64,000 nt of DNA from Hungatella sp. (GCA_009712635.1 WASS01000020.1:1311208-1375207), one strand, 5' to 3'; shown: positions 35,481-45,470, counted from the first letter of the stretch. Numbers and translations: made by a program. The notes: generated by a model from the letters alone, not told the origin.

Positions 35481-36125
35481 TTAAACAGATAATGAAATAT
35501 TTTCAGTCCACTTTCTATCAACTCCAACTAATAAGCCATCTTTTTCCATAGGCATATCTACAACTCTTTTTCTTATTATGTATGAAGAGATATTATCTAA
35601 AATTTTTGTGCAGTTTAAACTCTCTTCAATGATTCCACAGGTATATATTTGAAACTTTGAATCATCATAAATATTTAGTGTTATATATTCAATGTTACTT
35701 TGATACACATCATTTTCTATTGTATCTTGCATATTAACTGCATTTATAATATTTACATTTCTTAAGTCACATCGTTCTTCAAGTAGATACTTATCAAGTT
35801 TTAGAAATACTACTAAGTCGGCATCAACACATACTGTTCCAAACAAAGGTTTACCTGGAATTGTATTAATACGTTCTCTAACAAATTGATTCATTTTTTC
35901 GCCTATTTCTCTAGTCCACGGTTCTTGACAAACATAATCTATTTCTTCTTTTGATAATAATGGAAAGATTTCTTTATCCATGTCACGTGCATATGCTAGT
36001 TTTTTAACAATAGTTGATTTACCACTACAAGTAGTTCCAATAACTATAATTCGTTTATTCTTATTTTCATTAAATATATTCTCCAATATTTTTTCAAGCT
36101 CACTTGCTTTTACAATACTTTTCAT
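35481..36125 (-). CDS. P-loop kinase-like ATPase
   Basis: A 214-residue protein with a Walker A motif IVIGTTCSGKSTIVKKL (about 27-43) like adenylate/shikimate kinase-type small-molecule kinases. A DADLVVFLKLDKY segment (about 100-112) matches the nucleoside-kinase fold. No LID motif is clear. Shares a minus-strand operon with an XRE regulator 70 bp upstream. Substrate unknown. Confidence 0.65.
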   Translation of the reverse strand: MKSIVKASELEKILENIFNENKNKRIIVIGTTCSGKSTIVKKLAYARDMDKEIFPLLSKEEIDYVCQEPWTREIGEKMNQFVRERINTIPGKPLFGTVCVDADLVVFLKLDKYLLEERCDLRNVNIINAVNMQDTIENDVYQSNIEYITLNIYDDSKFQIYTCGIIEESLNCTKILDNISSYIIRKRVVDMPMEKDGLLVGVDRKWTENISLSV

Positions 36126-36195
36126 AAGTTCAATCCCCCTCCATATAAGTAATTATCACTTCAGCTTCCTATTATGTTCATATAATTTCCAATCT

Positions 36196-36810
36196 CTATT
36201 CCGACCAATCCATCTGACAATCTGGTATACCTTGACTACGACATTTTTCAATAACATTATTCTTTTCTTCAATATTTCCAATCGTATATTTTAAAACAAG
36301 TCCTCGAAAAACAATATATTTTATATTATTCTTTTTGAAATCAACAAACCAATTGCCACCTTTGTTCTCATCATTAATCAAAACCTTAGATAACTTTTCA
36401 GGTAAATCTATTACATTTGATGAAAATGTGATTGCAGTCCAGTAACGTGGAAAACATTTCGTCTTCCATAATTCAATTTTATTTACATTAATACAGTCTA
36501 GAATTTCTTCATTATCAATACTTTCTTTAATGAGAATTCCCTCATATATTCCTTCATTTTCATTAGCAAGTGATTTCCCACATGATTTCTTTTCTTTTAC
36601 TCCATCGATTGATAACTCATCTTTCAATAGCACATCAATTGTTACTCCAAATATACGGCTTAATTCTAATAATTTTTCTGTCTCTGGTAGTGAAATGTCC
36701 ATTTCCCATTTAGAAATAGACTGCCTAGTAACTAAACATTTTTCAGCTAACGTTTCCTGTGACATTCCATTCTTGTTCCTTAAGCATTGAATTTTTTCAG
36801 ATAATTTCAT
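36196..36810 (-). CDS. XRE-family HTH regulator
   Basis: A 204-residue protein. HTH_3 at about residues 5-60 (LRNKNGMSQETLAEKCLVTRQSISKWEMD). The C-terminal part (about 95-204) is a small alpha/beta domain of unknown family, rich in Trp and Asn. Same strand and probably same transcript as the kinase-like gene. Confidence 0.85.
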   Translation of the reverse strand: MKLSEKIQCLRNKNGMSQETLAEKCLVTRQSISKWEMDISLPETEKLLELSRIFGVTIDVLLKDELSIDGVKEKKSCGKSLANENEGIYEGILIKESIDNEEILDCINVNKIELWKTKCFPRYWTAITFSSNVIDLPEKLSKVLINDENKGGNWFVDFKKNNIKYIVFRGLVLKYTIGNIEEKNNVIEKCRSQGIPDCQMDWSE

Positions 36811-37064
36811 TGCTATTACCCCTTTCTAATTAGACAACAATATAATATCAATAATCATCCTATATTTCTACCAACTTGAAAGTTCTGTTTAGCAACCACA
36901 ACGTGCATTCCTTGATTCTTTTCATCCTCCGCATCATGACTTTATTACATTGTTAATAAACAATCCCCTACAAATTACCATTTATATATGAGCCAAATAA
37001 GTATCAAATTTACCAGGCAATGTCAATACTGGCGCTTTGTTCACTTCCATCAACACCTATACTT

Positions 37065-37475
37065 CTATATCACTATGCCATCACAGTGGTCTATCTCATG
37101 TTGTATAATCTGTGCTATCCATCCGGAAAACTTCTGGCACTGTTTCTTAAAATTTATATCCTGAAACTCCACCTCTATTTCTTTATATCTGGTGGTATTG
37201 CGAACTCCAATCAAAGAAAGACAGCCTTCCTCCGTCTCGTACACACCAGACTTTTTTACAATCACTGGATTAATCATAGCAATATTGGCAAAACCTATAC
37301 TCACTGCTATTATTCTCTTCTTGATACCAATCATGTTAGCCGCCATTCCTACACAGCCTTCTTCATTTGCTTTTAGAGTATCAAGCAAATCCTGAACCAC
37401 CTGCTTGTCCGCTACCGTCGCCGGTTCTGACTTCTGACTCAGAAAAACGACATCCCTCATTACTGGTCTAATCAT
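37065..37475 (-). CDS. def: Peptide deformylase
   Basis: A 136-residue enzyme that removes formyl groups from nascent proteins. All three motifs are visible: GCVGMAANMIG (about 40-50, motif I variant), EGCLS (about 83-87, with the metal-binding Cys) and QHEIDH (about 124-129, with two metal His and the catalytic Glu). At 136 residues it belongs to the short clostridial type. It is an additional or mobile copy rather than the fmt-linked one, since no fmt or priA is near. Confidence 0.9.
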   Translation of the reverse strand: MIRPVMRDVVFLSQKSEPATVADKQVVQDLLDTLKANEEGCVGMAANMIGIKKRIIAVSIGFANIAMINPVIVKKSGVYETEEGCLSLIGVRNTTRYKEIEVEFQDINFKKQCQKFSGWIAQIIQHEIDHCDGIVI

Positions 37476-37732
37476 TACAAACCTTCTTTCATTTACTCAA
37501 AATAGTTTTATATATTTTTGTATTTTATAATAACACGTATCTTTACCAATTAATATTGAAATCTGTACAAGGTTGTCAAATCGTAGTCATAAACAACATA
37601 ATGATCCCATATATCCGTCTCTTTTCGTGTATACATATAATACCTTTGACATCTAAAAATAAGTGATTTATAATAACATAATTAAAAATAAAAGCAAGGT
37701 CCTCACTGGATTATTGTAGAAAGGAAAATAAT

Positions 37733-37948
37733 ATGGGAAAATTTGAAAGTGCAACAGCAATTGGTTTGAGAAATAAAGAAACAGATAAATTAATCGTAAT
37801 ATATCCTTTTAAGGCAGAAGGAAGCGATGAAGAAATTACGAAAAAAGTAACGGATTGGTATTATATGCAGAATTGCGCCGCAGAGGAAGAACTTAGAAAT
37901 GCATATGTGGATATATTGACTGAAGCTGAATCTAAATCTATAAAATAA
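37733..37948 (+). CDS. Small hypothetical protein
   Basis: A 71-residue acidic protein with AAAGG 9 bp before the ATG, beginning MGKFESATAIGLRNKETDK. One of very few plus-strand genes in this section. No motif was recognised. Followed by a strong terminator, which supports it being a real transcription unit. Confidence 0.6.
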   Translation: MGKFESATAIGLRNKETDKLIVIYPFKAEGSDEEITKKVTDWYYMQNCAAEEELRNAYVDILTEAESKSIK

Positions 37949-38022
37949 AGTACCAACAGAGAAATAATTGCTATGAAATATCTCCGGTAGTGTAATAAAT
38001 CCTGTGTCTCTGAAAATAAAAG

Positions 38023-38077
38023 GCTTCTTTCTGGAAATGATTAGATAAATAATTCTTTTTCAGAAGGAAGCTTTTTC
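38023..38077 (+). terminator. Terminator of the small plus-strand gene
   Basis: GCTTCTTTCTG (38023-38033) pairs with CAGAAGGAAGC (38061-38071) with one G-U, then TTTTTC. Confidence 0.75.
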
Positions 38078-38199
38078 TATGGAAATTAAGATATTTAGAT
38101 TGTCGCGGAGTACAGGAAGTTCTTGTCTTTTGTGTAGATGGGCTGCTGGTTTCAAAGAGGCAATTTAAGCCGTTGTATCCGCAACGATTGAATCAATAC

Positions 38200-39018
38200 T
38201 TATAATTTTTCATATGTGTTTTTTAGTAACAATGCATCTTTCTCCACCAATGGTCCCTCTGCAATTATACAGCCTCTAACGTCATAATCTTTTATTGCTT
38301 TTAAACACTCTAGATAATTAAAATCGCTTTGCAATATGGGAAGATGGTTTATCTCACCTTTTTCATTGTAATTTACTCCTCCCATATGAATATGCAAATC
38401 CTCTAGAGCAGATCTTCCCAGCTTATTCATCACATATTGCAATATTTTTGCAAAATCATCATATTTTTTTAAACAGCCGTTCTGTCTTGCGTGTATATGA
38501 GAAAAGTCTATACATAACTTACAAGAACTTATTTCTTTGCAAAGAGACACTAATTCCTCAAGCGTTCCAAACTGAGTTTTTTTTCCTGTAGTCTCAAGCC
38601 TATAATCTATCCCTTTATACGGAAGCTTTAATAAGTTTTCTTTTATAGTATTATAGGTTTCTTCCTTTGATTTCTTTAAATAAAAGCCTGGATGAAATAT
38701 TAGACTTCTTCCCTTAACCTGCGACAATGCTTCCATTGCATTTGTTATTCTTTTCATTGACTGTACTTGCTTTTCATATTCATCTGCGTTTAGATTTATA
38801 TAATGTGATCCATGTGCCGACAAATAAAAATCATTGTCTAGCTTAGTTTTTAATATTATGTTCTTATTCTTATCTGTTACATTCACACTTCTCACAAACA
38901 GAAGTTCCATAGCATCAAGTCCTATTGATTTTAGATAAACAATACCAGAAGCATAGTTTAACTTCTTTAATCCACTTCCTATTGGTAAGCCTGATATCCC
39001 AAACAATAGATTATCCAT
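38200..39018 (-). CDS. Endonuclease IV-like TIM-barrel protein
   Basis: A 272-residue TIM barrel from the ATG at 39018 (GAGGGG upstream). It has the Nfo-type order: LSAHGSHYINL (about 65-75), IFHPGFYL (about 105-112), RLETTGK (about 139-145), CIDFSHIHARQNG (about 166-178), DLHIHMGG (about 209-216) and a late Glu in IIAEGPLV. These correspond to His and Glu metal ligands. Either an AP endonuclease or a sugar isomerase relative. Confidence 0.75.
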   Translation of the reverse strand: MDNLLFGISGLPIGSGLKKLNYASGIVYLKSIGLDAMELLFVRSVNVTDKNKNIILKTKLDNDFYLSAHGSHYINLNADEYEKQVQSMKRITNAMEALSQVKGRSLIFHPGFYLKKSKEETYNTIKENLLKLPYKGIDYRLETTGKKTQFGTLEELVSLCKEISSCKLCIDFSHIHARQNGCLKKYDDFAKILQYVMNKLGRSALEDLHIHMGGVNYNEKGEINHLPILQSDFNYLECLKAIKDYDVRGCIIAEGPLVEKDALLLKNTYEKL

Positions 39019-39101
39019 GTTTCCCCTCACACTTTCACCTCGGTGATGAACCGGAATTATAAGTCGTTTATGGAAATTATAATTTACTAATTATACCGCA
39101 C

Positions 39102-40100
39102 TTATTCCCACCAATGCTTTATTTCTGCAATGCCAACATCCCACACTTTAGCGTTTCCGGTGACTATAATTTTTATATCTTTTAATTTTGCATTAAAAAA
39201 TGTTTTCACTTTTTGTGCATTTTTATCTTCGTCTTTATCACTAAATAATATCAGCTCATCCCCATTAGCTACAATCGTAACCGAACCTTTATATTCTTCA
39301 TCATCAGGAATGCCAATTTGGGCATAGATCCAGGGATTATTCTTGCCTACATGAAACAGGTACTCCCTGCTTGTTCCGTCATTGCTGCTATACACGTTTA
39401 ATGTAGGATTTATGTTTTCACCTTGTACCCTAAAAGACGAAATTTTTTCGGTAGCCGGCGCGGTTGCACTTAGTTCATTTATTGCTACAACAGTTCCTAT
39501 TCTTTCATTTACATGCACGACATAATCAATTATTTCAGAAACAGTCATAATCGTAATGAATAGTATAAGCATAGATGCTACCGAGGCAGCAAGCCTTTTA
39601 AAAGTAATCTCTGAGGAAAATCCTACTTTATAAGCAATAAAGCCTATAATTGCACCCAAAGTATTCGATATGATATCCATAATGTCAAACGTACCCAGAA
39701 AAGTTAAAGACTGAAACAATTCCAGAAAGCAAATCACTGATATAAACAATGTGATAAACTTTCTAAAACGGATACGATACAGCAACGGAATTATAATTCC
39801 AAAAGGGATAAAAGCAGCAATGTTCCCAAAATCGAATAACCATGACATCGATAGTTCCGGAAACCTCAGGGGAATACCTTCTGGTAAAAGTATAAATGTA
39901 TATTTATTATAATCTGGATTCTTTTCTAATCTATTAAACCCAAGGAATATAAAGTACAAAATTAAAGCTGTATAAACAATCGTTCCTATAAGAATAAGTC
40001 TGCGTAATTTAGTATTGATAGTGTATGAATTAACAGATAACACTACCTTGTCATTTAATGTTTCTTTTTTTTTGCTTTTCACTTTTAGCACCCCATTCAT
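39102..40100 (-). CDS. VanZ family membrane protein with extracellular tail
   Basis: A 332-residue protein. The VanZ core of about four helices lies in residues 30-195. It contains FGNIAAFIPFGIIIPLL (about 91-107) and the acidic FDIMDIISNTLGAIIGF (about 137-153). A C-terminal soluble domain (about 200-332) follows. VanZ proteins can lower susceptibility to glycopeptides or lipoglycopeptides. The Shine-Dalgarno is weak. Confidence 0.75.
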   Translation of the reverse strand: MNGVLKVKSKKKETLNDKVVLSVNSYTINTKLRRLILIGTIVYTALILYFIFLGFNRLEKNPDYNKYTFILLPEGIPLRFPELSMSWLFDFGNIAAFIPFGIIIPLLYRIRFRKFITLFISVICFLELFQSLTFLGTFDIMDIISNTLGAIIGFIAYKVGFSSEITFKRLAASVASMLILFITIMTVSEIIDYVVHVNERIGTVVAINELSATAPATEKISSFRVQGENINPTLNVYSSNDGTSREYLFHVGKNNPWIYAQIGIPDDEEYKGSVTIVANGDELILFSDKDEDKNAQKVKTFFNAKLKDIKIIVTGNAKVWDVGIAEIKHWWE

Positions 40101-40163
40101 AAAATATTATAATTAATTTACCACTTCAAGCAATAATAAGAATCATCTATTATATCAGCCATT

Positions 40164-40205
40164 ATGTTTATAAGCTTGCTGTTTTATCCATAATTTCGGA
40201 TTGCT
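40164..40205. repeat. 42-bp dispersed repeat, copy 1
   Basis: 39 of 42 bases match the copy at 49043-49084. Contains TTTTATCCATAATTT. Both lie next to decayed coding sequence. Confidence 0.7.
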
Positions 40206-40207
40206 AG

Positions 40208-40434
40208 CTATATTTGCATTTTTTTAAACTCCTCTGCGCTTTTCAAATAAGCAAGGATAAACTTATGCGGATTTTCTGGTGTTGAACTTAATAGCTGATA
40301 TAAACAAATTCGATATGTATGGGTCAAAATCTGTTTGCTTAACTTCTGGAAGACAAAGTATATCACGAGCAAATTCTAATACAATTTCATAATTTCTTTC
40401 ATAAACCAGACCTTTCTCATAAATAAATTCATAT
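40208..40434 (-). pseudogene. Frameshifted C-terminal remnant of an unknown gene
   Basis: Two overlapping minus-strand frames read like protein. One reads ...YERNYEIVLEFARDILCLPE then DFDPYISNLFIS; the other continues QLLSSTPENPHKFILAYLK and ends KKMQI. A single frameshift near 40297 would join them into one C-terminus. The 5' part is absent. No family recognised. Confidence 0.45.
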
Positions 40435-40438
40435 TAAA

Positions 40439-41677
40439 TTACGAATTAGTTTTTGAAAGCATTTCCATTACGTCCTTAATTCTCTCATAAACGCTGAATA
40501 TTCTTGTTTTTGTTGAAGCTTCTATACAGTTATTGTTTATATATAAACTATAGTCAATTTTATCGTAAATCATATTTATTTTACTAAACTCGACTAAATC
40601 ATACCGAAAGTTAATATCTTCTTTATTCTTCAGGAATTTTAAATGTTCCTCAAGTATTTTAAAATATCTGTAGCAAAGGGGCGTAATTAAATCTATTTCA
40701 TCTAATTGAAACGCCGGGTAATCAGCATTGAAAATTTTCCCCTCCCAATAATACTCTAATGCACAAGTTGAGATGTTTTTAAAATATTTTAACAATTCTT
40801 GTTTAATAGATTTTATCGTAGTTGCAGTACCTGTATTATCATCTATCAATAAAATATTTGTACTTTCTGGATATTGAGCACTTAATAAATGCACCTGGTC
40901 AATCAAGGATAATTCACAATAATGATTATTATCATATTTTGAAAACCTAACATATTCATACCCTGCCAGACCGCAACATCGATTCATGCTATTGGTATAT
41001 TTTTGCATAGATATAAAAAATGGTGGTATTAGTGCAGCCCCTTGTAAAGGTGAAATGATAATATCGTGTTCCCCAATATAATCACATAATGCAAAATAAG
41101 TAATAAACATAATAAGAATATTATCCATCTCTGAATATTCACGGACATCGGAAATATTAAGATCCTTCATATCTGATATTATACTATCAATTAAGTCAAA
41201 AGATAGTGGTGGGAATTGATTTAATTCTTCATCAAAAATAATTTGAGTTATATAGTCAGTCAAATCTATTAGATATTCTTTGAGTGCTTTATAATAATTA
41301 ACATCCAAAGACGTATAAGAGAATATAACACCAACTAATTTTGCTATACATGACAACATATATTCCGTGAGCGAGAATATAATATATCTTTTATTATCGT
41401 AGGATAATTCTAAATTTAAAATTATCGGTGCATCAAAAGCTATATTTTTTACTAAATCTGTTGTTTCATTTAAATCCGTTGAATAATAAGTATAATTTCT
41501 GTTACAGTAAAACGGCTTTTTCAGACTAAAATACTTCTCTAAAATCGGAAGATTTTGGTTGTACTCTTCTTCAAACCTATCAGCCTCAATATACACCTCC
41601 CCGGCAAAACCGAACTTATATTTAGATAATATAGTTTGATTTAGGAATGGTTTAATCATATTATATAAGTCATTCAA
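40439..41677 (-). CDS. Protein with phosphoribosyltransferase-like motif
   Basis: A 412-residue cytosolic protein of unknown family. The only clear motif is NILLIDDNTGTATTIKSIK (about 284-302), which matches the PRPP-binding loop of type I phosphoribosyltransferases, preceded by a hydrophobic DIIISPLQGAALIPP strand (about 220-234). It is 31 bp downstream of a 5'-nucleotidase-like gene on the same strand. The two may act on the same nucleotide, but this is inference. Confidence 0.6.
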   Translation of the reverse strand: MNDLYNMIKPFLNQTILSKYKFGFAGEVYIEADRFEEEYNQNLPILEKYFSLKKPFYCNRNYTYYSTDLNETTDLVKNIAFDAPIILNLELSYDNKRYIIFSLTEYMLSCIAKLVGVIFSYTSLDVNYYKALKEYLIDLTDYITQIIFDEELNQFPPLSFDLIDSIISDMKDLNISDVREYSEMDNILIMFITYFALCDYIGEHDIIISPLQGAALIPPFFISMQKYTNSMNRCCGLAGYEYVRFSKYDNNHYCELSLIDQVHLLSAQYPESTNILLIDDNTGTATTIKSIKQELLKYFKNISTCALEYYWEGKIFNADYPAFQLDEIDLITPLCYRYFKILEEHLKFLKNKEDINFRYDLVEFSKINMIYDKIDYSLYINNNCIEASTKTRIFSVYERIKDVMEMLSKTNS

Positions 41678-41708
41678 ACTGACGCCTCTCTATCTCCCAA
41701 AACTCTGA

Positions 41709-43085
41709 TTATTTTAATAACCACCGTTCTACAAATGCCTTCTCAACAAAGACTTCTTTCATAACGTATTCTTGTATTATATCTCTCAAATATTCTTTGT
41801 TATATTGCTCGTCCTGATTCCTGGCTAATGTTTGGTAGCCAGTTCCCCTTTGAAGATAATCAGAGGAAGCTACCGTATACCACTGCTCCATATTAAGGCT
41901 GACGCCATGAATATAAATATTCAAAATATTCCTGCCATCATGTTCAATTACTGCGTTTGATACATGCAGCCTCCCCACATATTTCCCCCGAAATCCCGCA
42001 CCTTTCCCATCCGCATAACAATAATCCGTATCCAAGGAATTTTGCAAGGCTTCCCACAAGTCTTTTCCTTGTATCTTAAAGCTGGTGGGATTTAAAGGAG
42101 ATGGACAAAGTTCTATGATCTTTTTTCTTGAAACATCACCCTTTTTAATCCCCCCGTTTATCACGCCACTATTTATAATTGCAAGATCACACACAAGGAA
42201 GTCCTGTAAGGCATCCGCAAGGAGATTCGTCATAGGGTTCTCTTCCACAACATCATGCCATAGATTTTTATTTATTCTGCAGAATGGTTCACTGAGTCTG
42301 TCAATAGCCTTTTTTTTGTTCTGTTTAATTAGTTCTTGAACTATAGTAGATTCTTCTGAATTTAGGATGTTGATATTAATTCCTTCTATCAGTTGCACTT
42401 GATTCCTGTTTACTTCGACTTCAAGCTTTCCAATATGTTCTCCCTGTGCTCCTGAAGTATGGATAATCGTTCCATTTACTATTTCCGGCTGGTCCATTAA
42501 TATATGGAAATGACCGCCTATTATAATATCAATACCACTTATTTTTACTGCTATTTCCTTATCCTTGTCCATCCCAAGATGTGAAAGCAGTATGCACAAA
42601 TCATACTGATCCTGAGATTCATTGATTTCATGCTGTACTGCTTCCAGGTAATCGATAAGCGTAAAGCCAAGCAATTCGTTAAAAGGTCCAAGGTCCGGTG
42701 ATGCCCCAATGATTAGTATTCTTAACCCATTTTTATTTATTATAATACTTCTTTTTACTTCTTCTATTTCTAAATTTCCAAGACAGCGCAGATTACAACT
42801 CAGCAACGGTATCTTCGCATTTGCAGCCATATATTTTAACACATCCAACCCTTGAAATATTTCATTATTTCCAACTGCCAAAGCATCGTACCCAGTAGAA
42901 TCAAGCAATTCCATCGCTGCCAATCCGTCGGTTCCAAGCAATTCAATTCTTTTAAAATCCGCAAAATCTCCGGCATCAAGTACAAGAGTATTGCTATCCT
43001 TACATTCGCTAATTTGGTTTACTATTTTAGAAAAGTTCTCGAAATTACTATGTATGTCGTTTGTATGTAATATCGTTAAGCGCAT
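41709..43085 (-). CDS. Cytosolic 5'-nucleotidase/metallophosphatase (YunD-like)
   Basis: A 458-residue two-domain enzyme. Metallophosphatase motifs: HTNDIHSNF (about 7-15), LDAGDFADF (about 36-44), VGNNEIF (about 72-78, Asn in place of the usual His in GNHE, as in YunD-type proteins), LSHLGMDKD (about 166-174) and GGHFHI (about 189-194). The C-terminal substrate domain contains NSGVINGGIKKGDV. No signal peptide, unlike UshA. Operon partner of the PRTase-like gene. Confidence 0.88.
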   Translation of the reverse strand: MRLTILHTNDIHSNFENFSKIVNQISECKDSNTLVLDAGDFADFKRIELLGTDGLAAMELLDSTGYDALAVGNNEIFQGLDVLKYMAANAKIPLLSCNLRCLGNLEIEEVKRSIIINKNGLRILIIGASPDLGPFNELLGFTLIDYLEAVQHEINESQDQYDLCILLSHLGMDKDKEIAVKISGIDIIIGGHFHILMDQPEIVNGTIIHTSGAQGEHIGKLEVEVNRNQVQLIEGININILNSEESTIVQELIKQNKKKAIDRLSEPFCRINKNLWHDVVEENPMTNLLADALQDFLVCDLAIINSGVINGGIKKGDVSRKKIIELCPSPLNPTSFKIQGKDLWEALQNSLDTDYCYADGKGAGFRGKYVGRLHVSNAVIEHDGRNILNIYIHGVSLNMEQWYTVASSDYLQRGTGYQTLARNQDEQYNKEYLRDIIQEYVMKEVFVEKAFVERWLLK

Positions 43086-43407
43086 ATTTTCACCTCACCT
43101 ATGTATCCCCTGTTTTTAAAAATGACTGCTTAAAATATAGCACTAAACTGCCAGCGCAGTGGTTCGTCAACCAATAGTTTAGTACTTATTCATTTTAATC
43201 TTTCTCTATTCTACTACTTCAAATTCCTGTGGTAAACCTATAAAATAGAATCTCAAACTATTTTATAGGAGGTCATATATTCAAAATCCATGATACCACG
43301 CTTTTTAGCACAAAAAAGACATAACACCTTCTTGGCGAAGAGTTATGTCTTTCTTGTGTCATTTACTCAAATTAGTTGCAGACTTCTAACGGAGCAAAAC
43401 CTTATTT
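43086..43407. other. Intergenic region with terminator
   Basis: No gene. Contains the promoter region of the 5'-nucleotidase operon on the minus strand (not defined) and the CPBP gene terminator at 43315-43352. Confidence 0.5.
43315..43352 (-). terminator. Terminator of the CPBP protease gene
   Basis: AAAGACATAAC (43315-43325) pairs perfectly with GTTATGTCTTT (43342-43352). On the minus strand a TTTTTTG tract follows. Confidence 0.75.
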
Positions 43408-44337
43408 CTACTCCAACGGCCCCTCTTCCTGCCGATACGCTTCGTTTTTACCCAACGTCATTTTACGGCCCGCCTTTATTAGCAATATGACAGCTAAAAC
43501 GATAAACGGTAGTCCTCCAATAAAGCCGGTGATTGCCGGGCCAAGTAGTGGGTTATATCCGCTCTTTGCGAAAATGATTGGCAGTGCAGCGCCAGCATTC
43601 ACCGTTGAATGGATCATGGCAGCTGGAATGACACTTTCCAGTTTTATTGATATATATCCTTCGATAATACCAAGCACAACGCAAAAAACCATCATGGCCA
43701 GAATGCCGAGCCATGGATAGCCCCAATAACCGGTTCCGTAATTGTGACCCATCACGATAACGGGCAAATGCCAAATGCCCCATATTGCCCCTGTTATAAT
43801 TAACGCGGACCTGTCAGATAAAAAAATGCGCAGTTTAGGGAGCAGATACCCTCTCCAGCCAAGTTCTTCACCCATGGTGGGTATGATATTTACAATTGGG
43901 CCGATAAAAACAAGAATCAGAACTTGAACAATTAGCAGTGTGGACACGTCAAGTCCCTGTTTACCACGTGAAGCAACCATCCCTTTTAAAGTTGTAAGCT
44001 CCGGGTCAAATGAACCGGGGAAAATCAGGAAATAAAGCGCTCCGCTCAGAACCAACAAGACTGTCGGACCGAAGTACAATAGCAGATACTCTTTCACATG
44101 CCCCTTGAAGTGAGGGCGAAGATACATATTCCCAAATCCTTCTTTTGTTATAATCCGTGTTAATAAATTGGATAGTGCAGGCATAAACATAGCGACTGTC
44201 AAAATTACTACTGACGCCCCGTTTCCATAGGTGAGCCCACATATCGGTACCAGCAGAAAAACGATCCAGGCAAGGATGATTGTAAGCGCAATAAATATAA
44301 TCAGTCTTTTTTTTGCCGCCAATTTTTCGTGTTCCAT
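43408..44337 (-). CDS. CPBP family intramembrane metalloprotease
   Basis: A 309-residue protein with about eight membrane helices. The CAAX-protease/bacteriocin-processing motifs are present: GEELGWRGYLLP (about 156-167), WGIWHLPV (about 186-193) and MIHSTVNAG (about 241-249). Roles include peptide processing, self-immunity or membrane regulation. It follows an XRE-TPR regulator by 23 bp in the same transcript. Codon use is more GC-rich than flanking genes. Confidence 0.9.
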   Translation of the reverse strand: MEHEKLAAKKRLIIFIALTIILAWIVFLLVPICGLTYGNGASVVILTVAMFMPALSNLLTRIITKEGFGNMYLRPHFKGHVKEYLLLYFGPTVLLVLSGALYFLIFPGSFDPELTTLKGMVASRGKQGLDVSTLLIVQVLILVFIGPIVNIIPTMGEELGWRGYLLPKLRIFLSDRSALIITGAIWGIWHLPVIVMGHNYGTGYWGYPWLGILAMMVFCVVLGIIEGYISIKLESVIPAAMIHSTVNAGAALPIIFAKSGYNPLLGPAITGFIGGLPFIVLAVILLIKAGRKMTLGKNEAYRQEEGPLE

Positions 44338-44360
44338 AGTAACATTACCCCCTATTTATA

Positions 44361-45470
44361 TTATTCGCAGTTATGTTGAAGCTTTTTAATTAAACTCTGA
44401 AAACACTGCTCATCTGAGAGAACCGAAAACACCGGATTACTAACAATCACATCAGACATGCTTTTCCTGATTGTTTTTTCATCCCGCGGAAGATCTGTTC
44501 CCAGATCAAGCTGAACCAGCCATCCGTCCAGACGGTCGAAAAAAGCATCGCCATGCAAGCGCAGGGGATAAATATCGCTTATTACGATATCGGTGTACTT
44601 TTGCAGCATTTCAAGCGCCTTATCATGATTTTTCTGAGCAATAAATCCCTGCGCGGCTGAAATATAAAGGCCGACCAGGACACCGGGGTGCAGATGCCTC
44701 ATGTCAAACGTTTCCGCTACGACAAGCGAGCGCCGCAGTACCTCGTCGAATTTGGAGGGATCATCCGCACATAGGGTAAGATATGCGGGAAAGAAGTTGA
44801 ACAGGACGACGATGTTCTGAAACATTCCGACCTGCAAAACGGATTTCGCTTCCTCGGTGCGCCCCGTCATTTGGTAAGCGGAAGCCAAAAGCGATTCAGG
44901 GGGCAGCGCAGGCGCAACTGATCCAGCCAGCAGCTCCAGCGCGGTATTGGCATCACCGGAAATAAGGCTACACAGGGCTTCCATAAACAAAGCCTGCCTG
45001 GTAATTGATACATCATCGCATTCTTCTCTGATCCGGATAAAAAGAGCCTTGGCTTCTTCAGTCAAAGATGCCGTTTTTCGGGGGTCTTTCAGTAATTCTA
45101 CATGGTTGATCATCAGTATTCCCAGATTCAGCAGCAGCGGAAAGCATGAATAGTATTTTTTAATTGTTTTTCGGCACTCTTCCATCACCGAATCAAACGG
45201 TTTTGACGCAAAATCAGCCGACAGGTTTCGGTACAGCTTTTGAATATTCTCTTTTGTCATCTGCGGTTGATAATCTATCAATTCGTCAATGCTGATGTTA
45301 AAGTATGCAGCCAGCCGTGGAAGAAAGGTTACGTCTGGATAACTTTGACCCGTCTCCCATTTGGAAACAGATGCCTTGGACACGCCAATGTAATTTGCAA
45401 GCTCTTCCTGGGTGATGCTCTTTTCCTTGCGCTTATTTATAAGCACTTTTGCAATATTAATTTCCTTCAT
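44361..45470 (-). CDS. XRE regulator with TPR-like domain (quorum-type architecture)
   Basis: A 369-residue protein from the ATG at 45470 (GAGGTG upstream). HTH at about 6-60 (KSITQEELANYIGVSKASVSKWETG). Residues 70-360 are helical repeats of TPR type, as in RRNPP-like peptide-responsive regulators. Located directly before the CPBP gene, so peptide sensing plus peptide processing is a plausible, unproven pairing. Base composition is richer in G+C than its neighbours. Confidence 0.85.
   Translation of the reverse strand: MKEINIAKVLINKRKEKSITQEELANYIGVSKASVSKWETGQSYPDVTFLPRLAAYFNISIDELIDYQPQMTKENIQKLYRNLSADFASKPFDSVMEECRKTIKKYYSCFPLLLNLGILMINHVELLKDPRKTASLTEEAKALFIRIREECDDVSITRQALFMEALCSLISGDANTALELLAGSVAPALPPESLLASAYQMTGRTEEAKSVLQVGMFQNIVVLFNFFPAYLTLCADDPSKFDEVLRRSLVVAETFDMRHLHPGVLVGLYISAAQGFIAQKNHDKALEMLQKYTDIVISDIYPLRLHGDAFFDRLDGWLVQLDLGTDLPRDEKTIRKSMSDVIVSNPVFSVLSDEQCFQSLIKKLQHNCE

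Larger units (their letters stand above)
40101..40438. other. Intergenic region with a repeat and a gene remnant
   Basis: No intact gene. Holds one copy of the 42-bp repeat (40164-40205) and a frameshifted C-terminal gene remnant (40208-40434). Confidence 0.6.
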
